This document shows positions 62,801-64,000 of a stretch of 64,000 nt of DNA, piece by piece. The position numbers and the translations under genes are program-made. The DNA lies in assembly GCF_024763615.1 (NCBI RefSeq), contig NC_077224.1, positions 57,236,712-57,300,711 of the forward strand. The letters run 5' to 3'. Numbering within the stretch: position 1 is the first letter of the stretch; each line of letters opens with the position of its first letter. Source of the DNA: Phlebotomus papatasi. Taxonomy: Eukaryota; Arthropoda; Insecta; Diptera; Psychodidae. Under the pieces are notes generated by a model. The model saw only the letters and a program-made list of their open reading frames with translations. It was not told where the DNA came from and did not search any database.

Positions 62801-63507
62801 CGATAAACCCATTGTGGGGCAGGTGATTACGGCATTGGGCAAGACATGGCATCCGGAACATTTTACGTGCAATCACTGCAATCAGGAATTGGGTACGAGG
62901 AATTTCTTTGAGAGAGATGGACATCCCTATTGTGAACCGGACTATCACAATCTCTTCAGTCCACGCTGTGCTTACTGCAATGGAGCTATTCTCGATGTGA
63001 GGAACATTTCAAGATAAAATTCGAGATAGAAGGATGTCTTTAGAAAGAGGGTTTAATGGGGATTTTCTTTTTCGTTTTTTTCCTGTTTCTTTTTTTTTGC
63101 AGAAATGTGTGACGGCTCTGGAGAAAACTTGGCATACAGAACATTTCTTCTGTGCTCAGTGTGGTCAACAATTTGGCGAAGAGGGCTTCCATGAGCGTGA
63201 TGGTAAACCCTATTGCCGAAGTGACTACTTTGACATGTTTGCACCAAAATGCAGCGGATGCAATCGAGCTATTATGGAAAATTACATCTCAGCTCTCAAT
63301 GCTCAATGGCATCCATCTTGCTTCGTCTGCCGTGTAAGTAAAAAAAAATTTTTTCTTTCTTTAAAAAAAAATCCTCGCAGATGCGAGGATCAGATTATTA
63401 ATAATTTCTACTTGCAGGATTGCAAAAAACCCGTCCAGGGTAAATCATTCTATTCAATGGAGGGTAAACCTGTTTGCCCACCATGTGTGGAGAATGAGGA
63501 AAATTAA
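20828..63507 (+). CDS. Pax: Paxillin, focal adhesion adaptor
   Basis: Exons 20828-20840, 51948-52066, 52908-53200, 57790-57890, 57962-58086, 62586-62996, 63103-63333 and 63418-63507 join in frame to 1383 nt (460 aa). Paxillin is a cytoplasmic scaffold at integrin adhesions; LD motifs bind FAK, vinculin and parvin-type partners, and LIM domains target adhesions. Seen: LD1 MDDLDALLADLQNS (residues 1-14), LD2 NLSELDSLLEDL (about 78-89), LD3-like SVDSLLDELSS (about 119-129), LD4 ATKELDDLMASLSDFK (about 202-217), LD5 QLDSMLGNLQ (about 261-270), LIM1 from about 286, LIM2 from about 348, LIM3 about 404-454. LIM4 is absent because exon 63418 ends in TAA; the usual four-LIM form probably uses exons beyond the window. 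Alternative first exons lie at 36353 and 45577. The acceptor of exon 52908 follows a long A tract and is less certain. Confidence 0.95.
20841..22171. other. Start of paxillin intron 1, mostly unique sequence
   Basis: Between about 20880 and 21630 the DNA is less AT-rich than the rest of the intron and free of the MITE families of this window. That is what one would expect of a retained regulatory segment, but I recognise no specific sites. Confidence 0.3.
22172..23232. mobile_element. TIR element with degenerate internal repeats
   Basis: The left end CAGTAGACTCTCTCTCAA matches the ends of the elements at 41785-42114 and 50880-51212. A possible right end (CGAGACGACTG) is at about 23222-23232. 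From about 22906 to 23220 a word of the type CATTCGGGATTTTG recurs roughly every 22-26 bp with many changes. A foldback MITE (22309-22682) is inserted inside. The right boundary is uncertain. Confidence 0.45.
22309..22682. mobile_element. Foldback MITE, CACAGAAAAAAATATTTTG ends
   Basis: The two halves are inverted copies along most of 374 bp, rich in the word TTACGAAC and its complement. TA flanks both sides (22307-22308 and 22683-22684). Related sequence: half-copy at about 16402-16605 and a decayed copy at about 58612-58960. Confidence 0.8.
23233..25395. other. Intronic DNA with one inverted repeat
   Basis: AT-rich paxillin intron. About 24101-24141 and 24240-24287 are inverted copies (CTTTGCAC, then CATAATGACTAA and CCTATGTTT on the left, complements on the right). 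No gene seen. Confidence 0.45.
25396..27195. mobile_element. 1.8-kb TIR element of ~300-bp diverged modules
   Basis: Perfect 16-bp terminal inverted repeats TAGGTGAGATTCTTAA at 25396-25411 and 27180-27195; the left one continues into a hairpin ending AATCTCACCTA. Inside, three anchor words recur with matching spacing: TTTTAGTATGTT (about 25750, 26050, 26338), CTCCGGTTCTA (about 25866, 26166, 26455) and a GGGGCGC/GGTGGCGC word (about 25965, 26256, 26555, with GGGGCAC at 26895). So it holds at least four diverged modules of about 290-340 bp. A (GGCC)n tract lies at about 25529-25555. No long open frame. Confidence 0.7.
27196..28430. other. Intronic AT-rich DNA
   Basis: No gene, RNA or clear mobile element recognised. 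Confidence 0.35.
28713..28969 (-). mobile_element. CACTGAGA-family MITE copy 3 (inverted)
   Basis: The inverted copy of the element at 10792, with ends CACCGAGTGAGAGAAATCCG and TTTTCTCAGTG, flanked by TA. Confidence 0.85.
29170..29419. mobile_element. TIR element, GGGTAAAGTGGTACAAGTTGG
   Basis: The left end has GGGTAAAG followed by repeats of GTACAAGTTGGACA; the right side has TGTCCAACTTGTACC, TGTCCAACTTGTAAC and ends CACTTTACCC. It appears to be another short-TIR family of the same broad group. The target duplication is not clear. Confidence 0.55.
30166..30345 (+). promoter_or_regulatory. CpG-containing island, possible internal promoter
   Basis: This stretch contains CGTGGTCGCGCCGAG, several CG dinucleotides and the insect initiator-like TCAGTG, in contrast to the AT-rich intron around it. 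It could be an untranslated first exon or enhancer of paxillin. There is no TATA box or splice donor I can assign with confidence. The rest of 29686-31730 holds nothing I recognise. Confidence 0.25.
31731..31962. mobile_element. Foldback MITE, GGGGATGTGGGGC ends
   Basis: Left end GGGGATGTGGGGCTATTTT, right end AAAATAACCCCACCTCCCC, with TA on both sides. The interior is also inverted (GCATATTTCT with AGAAATATGC). Fragments of the family are seen near 14696 and 46400-46470. Confidence 0.75.
32636..32765 (+). repeat. tRNA-derived SINE
   Basis: It shares GGGCAATAGGCAAGGCCGTT and the B box GTTCGAATCCC (32727-32737) with the copy at 11055-11165. It lies directly upstream of the large CACTGAGA element. 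Confidence 0.65.
33924..34317. repeat. Palindrome with 190-bp arms (inverted PLE tails)
   Basis: Arms 33924-34113 and 34128-34317 are inverted copies apparently identical over 190 bp, with a 14-bp spacer of GCGACT units. Each arm looks like the 3' tail of a Penelope-like retroelement: CTGAGGA, short stem-loop, GAAACGTT, then AAGGATCTAGGTC, comparable with the fragment at 60053-60249. Confidence 0.8.
34214..34270 (+). ncRNA. Hammerhead-ribozyme-like motif
   Basis: Seen: CTGAGGA (34228-34234), a stem II candidate GGGGC/GCTCC with loop CAACAA, GAAAC then GTT, and an outer stem I candidate ATTACT/AGTAAT. This is the layout of minimal type I hammerheads known from Penelope-like elements. Caveats: one extra A between the CTGAGGA box and stem II, and a weak inner stem I (about 2 bp), so activity is doubtful. 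The mirror copy is on the minus strand at about 33971-34027. Confidence 0.35.
35301..36352. other. Region upstream of paxillin exon 1b
   Basis: AT-rich, no gene seen. It should contain the promoter and 5' UTR of the 1b transcript if exon 1b is a true first exon. Confidence 0.35.
36353..36440 (+). CDS. Pax: Paxillin alternative first exon 1b
   Basis: An ATG in good context (CAAAATGG) opens 29 codons (MDRSMYGKIDPGARQPYR onward) ending in GGAT before the donor GTAAGT. Length 88 nt gives phase 1, the same phase as exon 1a, so it can join exon 51948 in frame. The junction would read GILPG-Y-ALLADLQ, replacing the MDDLD of LD1. Support is the open frame, the strong donor and the matching phase. 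Confidence 0.65.
36441..37204. other. Intronic AT-rich DNA
   Basis: Nothing recognised beyond the downstream MITEs. Confidence 0.35.
37205..37328. mobile_element. Small foldback MITE copy 1
   Basis: Left GCACAATAACTTTTGTTTGT, right CAAAAGTTATTGTGC. The inner part is also inverted (CATGTTTTC, TTTCTATGAG-like words). About 124 bp. A second copy follows at 37493. Confidence 0.7.
37493..37630. mobile_element. Small foldback MITE copy 2
   Basis: Left CAGCGCATAATAACTTTTGT, right ACAAAAGTTATTGTGCGCTG. Similar to the copy 165 bp upstream. A lone terminus also occurs near 42155-42180. Confidence 0.75.
37756..38000. mobile_element. MITE, AATGGCTCCAGCACAC family
   Basis: Left AATGGCTCCAGCACAC, right GTATGCCAGAGTCATT. 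Same family as the elements at 1-298, 38055-38574 and (by its termini) 55987-56230. Confidence 0.6.
38055..38574. mobile_element. Diverged MITE of the same family
   Basis: Left end CTTCCGGTACACC followed by TTTTAAATCAGG, right part GGAATGCCGAAAGCAT. About 150 bp in the centre (38260-38490) is additional sequence with inverted words around TTTTGTCAAA. Ends are approximate. Confidence 0.4.
38728..38795. repeat. (ATA)n microsatellite
   Basis: Three runs of AAT/ATA trinucleotides broken by AAATATC and ATGAC. Confidence 0.9.
38880..39500. repeat. Degenerate tandem repeat GTATTGATTTTATCCCATT
   Basis: Words of the type GTATTGATTTTATCCCATT and GTATTGATTTTAGGGTATTT alternate with spacing around 30-60 bp from about 38900 to 39490, interrupted by a block with a poly-C tract at about 39367-39380. 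Non-coding. Confidence 0.6.
39501..41784. other. Intronic DNA, mostly featureless
   Basis: It contains one fragment of the GGGTAAGTGTGCC pogo-like family (about 41664-41715) and a palindrome CTGAAGCATATGCTTCAC near 41010 that resembles words in the 17-18 kb tandem repeat. The open frame at 40857-41180 has no recognisable domain. Confidence 0.4.
41785..42114. mobile_element. MITE, CAGTAAACTCTC ends (Tigger/pogo-type)
   Basis: Left CAGTAAACTCTCTCAAATTC, right TTAGCGAGAGTCTACTG, TA on both sides. Same group as 50880-51212 and the left end at 22172. CAGTAGA-type ends with TA targets are usual for pogo/Tigger elements. Confidence 0.75.
42395..42540. repeat. Short TIR repeat, CGGCTTAAGTCG family
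   Basis: Decayed copy with AGACAGGCTTATTTTTTAAG on the left and CCGTCTCGTCTTAACCTGTAG on the right. Confidence 0.45.
42849..43115. mobile_element. hAT-like MITE, second copy
   Basis: Collinear with 2948-3215 over its full length. Flanking 8-mers GGTGTTAC and GTTGTAAC match at six of eight positions, fitting an older insertion. Confidence 0.65.
43361..43462 (-). repeat. tRNA-derived SINE copy (minus)
   Basis: The minus strand reads GGGGGTCCGTGGTGCAATTG, then GCGTTCGGATCTTGCACGG, CACAGTTGTGAGAG and CCTGCCCGGTGCA, parallel to the copies at 11055 and 32636. The B box is degraded. Confidence 0.55.
43463..45576. promoter_or_regulatory. Region upstream of paxillin exon 1c
   Basis: A perfect 9-bp-arm hairpin AAGACCGCC-TGGA-GGCGGTCTT lies at 44041-44062. 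From about 44430 to 44720 the DNA is less AT-rich with CpGs (AGGCGTCGCCATTGCC) and CT-rich tracts, a plausible promoter/5' UTR for the 1c transcript. No gene seen. Confidence 0.3.
45577..45643 (+). CDS. Pax: Paxillin alternative first exon 1c
   Basis: The ATG (GAAAAATGA) opens 22 codons, MTTIYRTLNSPKVDLIRY and EQKI, then A before the donor GTAAGT. Length 67 nt gives phase 1, identical to exons 1a and 1b. Spliced to exon 51948 the junction is EQKI-N-ALLADLQ. As for 1b, the MDDLD of LD1 is lost while ALLADL stays. The first common exon is 6.3 kb downstream. Confidence 0.65.
45644..46475. other. Intronic AT-rich DNA
   Basis: Only a fragment of the GTAGCCCCAC-type MITE near 46400-46470. Confidence 0.35.
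46476..46728 (+). mobile_element. CACTGAGA-family MITE copy 4
   Basis: Ends CACTGAGAAAAAAAT and TTCTCTCAGTG; interior closely matches the copy at 10792. Confidence 0.85.
46959..47364 (+). mobile_element. Pogo-like MITE, GGGTAAGTGTGCC family
   Basis: Left GGGTAAGTGTGTCAAATTCC, right GAAATTTGGCACAGTTACCC. The internal HTH fossil is degraded by stops. Same family as 11399-11825. Confidence 0.75.
47552..48619 (+). mobile_element. 1.07-kb pogo-like element
   Basis: Left end GGGGAAATGCTTCTAATTTTG, right end AAATTATAAGCACTTCCCC, TA on both sides (47550-47551, 48620-48621). Motifs of the type TTTTGGACA recur in the interior. Carries the transposase fossil at 48094-48225. Confidence 0.8.
48094..48225 (+). 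pseudogene. Pogo-like transposase N-terminal fragment
   Basis: A 43-codon frame reads HLYERDAVRNALKGSRKG and GMSESARTW, then TGG-AGT shifts away from a second-frame continuation VPKSTHF. Together this is the pattern of a pogo/psq helix-turn-helix domain (YxExDxxxAL, Gx-MSxxxAA-xxxGVPxSTL). It is broken by a frameshift; no catalytic region follows. Confidence 0.65.
48934..49046. repeat. Short TIR repeat, CGGCTTAAGTCG family
   Basis: Left ACTTATGACTTAAGCCAAAAG, right CTCTCGGCTTAAGTCGTAAG. Confidence 0.5.
49040..49201 (-). pseudogene. Pogo-like transposase N-terminal fossil
   Basis: On the minus strand from the ATG at 49199-49201: MPQETIKHRLYERDDTKKVL. This parallels MPGEIKEHHLYERDAVRNAL of the element at 48094. 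The frame loses resemblance after about 30 residues. Confidence 0.55.
50274..50696 (-). mobile_element. Pogo-like MITE, inverted copy
   Basis: GGGTAAGTGTACCAAATTTC on the left and CCGGAATTTGGCACACTTACCC-type end on the right, TA on both sides. It contains the complement of the HTH fossil around 50530-50580. Confidence 0.75.
50880..51212. mobile_element. MITE, CAGTAGAGTCTTC ends (Tigger/pogo-type)
   Basis: Left CAGTAGAGTCTTCTAAATTC, right TTTAAGAGACTCTACTG, TA on both sides; 333 bp, like 41785-42114. Confidence 0.8.
51948..52066 (+). CDS. Pax: Paxillin exon 2 (common)
   Basis: Acceptor TTTCAG, donor GTAAGG. Phase 1 in, phase 0 out. It encodes ALLADLQNSVPPGG and a Ser/Gly/Gln-rich stretch ending SKQSPQS. 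It is the exon that all three first exons can join. Confidence 0.9.
52195..52266 (+). tRNA. tRNA-Pro (CGG)
   Basis: The acceptor stem GGCTCGT/ACGAGCC pairs over 7 bp. The anticodon stem CTCGC/GCGAG has loop TTCGGGT, giving anticodon CGG. The T arm CCGGG-TTCAATT-CCCGG is intact. A box TGGTCTAGGGGT and B box GGTTCAATTCC are present, and a T run follows from about 52279 as a Pol III terminator. It has no intron and no CCA. It lies in the sense direction in paxillin intron 2, 128 bp after exon 2. Confidence 0.97.
52908..53200 (+). CDS. Pax: Paxillin exon 3 (LD2 and LD3-like)
   Basis: Encodes NLSELDSLLEDL and, 40 residues on, RPSVDSLLDELSS. Donor GTAAGT at 53201, phase 2 out. The acceptor chosen is the AACAG after the T/C tract and a 16-A run (exon from 52908); AG sites at 52925 and 52931 would keep frame and remove a few residues. 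Confidence 0.85.
55487..55713. repeat. CGGCTTAAGTCG repeat, complex copy
   Basis: Starts TTAGACACACCTACGACTTA and ends GTTAAGTCGTAAGTGTGTCT, with an extra internal GCCGAGAAACGGC unit, so it looks like two nested or tandem copies. Confidence 0.6.
55987..56230. mobile_element. Foldback MITE, ATGGCGCTGGCACACC ends
   Basis: The left ATGGCGCTGGCACACC and right GGTGTGCCAGCGCCAT are perfect inverted repeats of 16 bp; pairing continues through TTTTCAATT, CAATCGATTGAA and TACCTCTTACTCTTT. Confidence 0.85.
57790..57890 (+). CDS. Pax: Paxillin exon 4
   Basis: Acceptor TTTTGCAG, donor GTGAGA; phase 2 in, phase 1 out. It encodes a Pro/Ser/Thr-rich linker (TSTPEPGSKPGKHVTITVRE). No domain. Confidence 0.88.
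57962..58086 (+). CDS. Pax: Paxillin exon 5 (LD4)
   Basis: Acceptor TTTTTCCAG, donor GTAAGA; phase 1 in, phase 0 out. It ends with ATKELDDLMASLSDFK, the most conserved LD motif (LD4), which in vertebrates binds FAK and GIT proteins. Confidence 0.93.
59579..59977. mobile_element. Foldback MITE, GTTATCACACTTGCAC ends
   Basis: Left GTTATCACACTTGCAC followed by ATTAAAATTTTAATGTG, right CACATTAAAATTTTAATGTG-type word ending GTGCAAGTGTGATAAC; inverted pairing continues through CACATTAATTGTCGC. Confidence 0.8.
60053..60249 (-). mobile_element. Penelope-like element 3' fragment
   Basis: Identified as an insertion by comparison with the MITE copy at 6415. The minus strand contains CTGAGGAAGGCGCG, GCGTCGAAAGC, then AAAGATCTACGTG and TTTTTCTTG, the same order as the palindrome arms at 34.0-34.3 kb. 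This is the typical tail of Penelope-like elements in animals. No reverse transcriptase is present. Confidence 0.5.
60139..60179 (-). ncRNA. Hammerhead-ribozyme-like motif
   Basis: Minus strand: GCCA-CTGAGGA-A-GGCGC-loop-GCGTC-GAAA-GC-TT-TGGC. Stem I GCCA/TGGC pairs perfectly, stem II GGCGC/GCGTC pairs with one G-U, and stem III is a 2-bp AG/CT. The copy at 34214 has AC/GT at the stem III position, a compensatory difference. As there, one extra A sits between the CTGAGGA box and stem II, so self-cleavage is not certain. Confidence 0.45.
60906..61330 (-). mobile_element. Pogo-like MITE, inverted, decayed
   Basis: Left GGGTAATTGTGCCAAATTTC, right TGAAATTTGGCACACTTCTCC; GTGGCCGAAAT-type words inside. 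Same family as 11399-11825. Confidence 0.6.
62586..62996 (+). CDS. Pax: Paxillin exon 6 (LD5, LIM1)
   Basis: Acceptor TTTATTTCAG, donor GTGAGG, phase 0 on both sides. It encodes a linker with a run of eight threonines, LD5 (QLDSMLGNLQ), all of LIM1 (CSGCDKP to YCEPDYH) and the first two zinc ligands of LIM2 (CAYC). Confidence 0.95.
63103..63333 (+). CDS. Pax: Paxillin exon 7 (LIM2, LIM3 start)
   Basis: Acceptor TTTTTTTTGCAG, donor GTAAGT, phase 0 on both sides. It encodes the rest of LIM2 (WHTEHFFCAQC ... YCRSDYFDMFAPKC) and the first half of LIM3 (CSGC, WHPSCFVCR). LIM2-LIM3 is the adhesion-targeting part of vertebrate paxillin. Confidence 0.95.
63371..63390 (+). promoter_or_regulatory. Hairpin holding a cryptic splice acceptor
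   Basis: In the 84-bp intron 7 the sequence ATCCTCGCA-GA-TGCGAGGAT is a perfect 9-bp-arm hairpin. It contains a CGCAG acceptor (AG at 63379-63380) 37 bp before the acceptor used for exon 8. Use of the cryptic site would end the protein after six codons. Confidence 0.4.
63418..63507 (+). CDS. Pax: Paxillin terminal exon 8 (LIM3 end, stop)
   Basis: Acceptor CTTGCAG, phase 0. It encodes DCKKPVQGKSFYSMEGKP, then VCPPCVENEEN and TAA. It supplies the last zinc ligands of LIM3 (CRDC and CPPC), so LIM3 is complete, followed by a 6-residue acidic tail instead of LIM4. The sequence differs from the usual LIM3 second half of paxillin, which suggests an alternative terminal exon with the four-LIM exons further right. 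Confidence 0.85.
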   Translation, partial: DCKKPVQGKSFYSMEGKPVCPPCVENEEN

Positions 63508-63847
63508 AAAAAAAATATTTTCCCCTGCAACAACAATTATGATTTCTTCCTTTATTGGAAGAGGAGAATTATGATGAAAAATATGTCTCAAAAATCTCGA
63601 AGCAACATTTCTCTTTCAGCCTTAAGAAAAAAATAATAATAATCACAATTACACTAAAAATCACAAGGAAACCAAGAAAAAACATTTCTACTAACACTTC
63701 TCATATTTTTCCTCCCACTTTCTTGGGAAAACTCATTTTGTTTTTTTTTAATTTATTTTGGAAAATCACGAGAAAAAAATTGTAGGAAATTTTGCTCAAT
63801 CTTAGAAGACTTTATTATTGAAACAGGATAGAAATTATAAACTTTGT

Positions 63848-63863
63848 AATAAAGAAAAATAAA
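63848..63863 (+). terminator. Poly(A) signals of the three-LIM paxillin form
   Basis: AATAAA at 63848-63853 and 63858-63863, about 340 nt after the stop codon. They support exon 8 as a true terminal exon. Confidence 0.55.
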
Positions 63864-64000
63864 GAAAAAAGAGAGAAAAAACAATAATAAAAAATGAAAA
63901 AAATAGAAAAGAAAATTGCAAGAAGGGGGATGGGAAAAAAAACTATTAAGAAACACTTTTCCCTCAACCTTGAATGGGGGGAGAGAAAGTGCGCGGTTAT

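Noticed and set aside
63334..63417. Reading through intron 7 as coding sequence
   Set aside because: It has clear GTAAGT and CTTGCAG sites and splicing restores the CRDC zinc ligands; kept only as a possible retention event.

Overview
The window is nuclear DNA of an insect, most likely a fly; a lower (nematoceran) dipteran is my inference from style, not shown by any marker. The evidence is intron-containing animal genes with GT/AG splice sites, insect-type protein sequences, strongly AT-rich introns, a eukaryotic tRNA-Pro gene and a very high load of small TIR transposons (MITEs) and tRNA-derived SINEs.

Four protein genes are supported. (1) At 9603-10165 (+) are the last two exons of a carbohydrate (Gal/GlcNAc-type) sulfotransferase whose 5' exons lie left of the window. 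(2) At 14064-19665 (-) is a complete three-exon PDE12-type 2',5'-phosphodiesterase (603 aa). (3) At 19713-20326 (-) is a complete two-exon adenylate kinase 6 (175 aa). It is transcribed in the same direction as PDE12 and its stop codon is only 47 bp before the PDE12 start codon. (4) From 20828 to 63507 (+) runs paxillin, about 43 kb. It has three alternative first coding exons (20828, 36353, 45577), all ending in the same splice phase, and common exons at 51948-52066, 52908-53200, 57790-57890, 57962-58086, 62586-62996, 63103-63333 and 63418-63507. The form read here has LD1, LD2, an LD3-like motif, LD4, LD5 and three LIM domains, and ends before a LIM4. AK6 and paxillin are divergent across about 500 bp. 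A tRNA-Pro(CGG) gene lies in paxillin intron 2.

Layout: 1-9602 is gene-free, AT-rich DNA with MITEs (two carry clean 8-bp hAT-type target duplications). 9603-20840 is the gene-dense part, with a 3.7-kb PDE12 intron filled by nested transposons. 20841-51947 is the huge paxillin first intron, full of repeats. 51948-63507 holds the common paxillin exons.

The most unusual structures are transposon-related: a 2.5-kb TIR element holding a decayed intron-containing gene and a 190-bp-arm perfect palindrome; two Penelope-like fragments with hammerhead-like motifs that share a compensatory change; a 1.8-kb TIR element built of about 300-bp diverged modules; a perfect 133/133-bp foldback element; a hAT-like MITE whose interior is a 30-bp minisatellite; and several fossils of a pogo-type transposase DNA-binding domain inside MITE families. 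At gene level, the alternative promoters of paxillin appear to switch the invariant Leu-Asp of the LD1 motif on or off.
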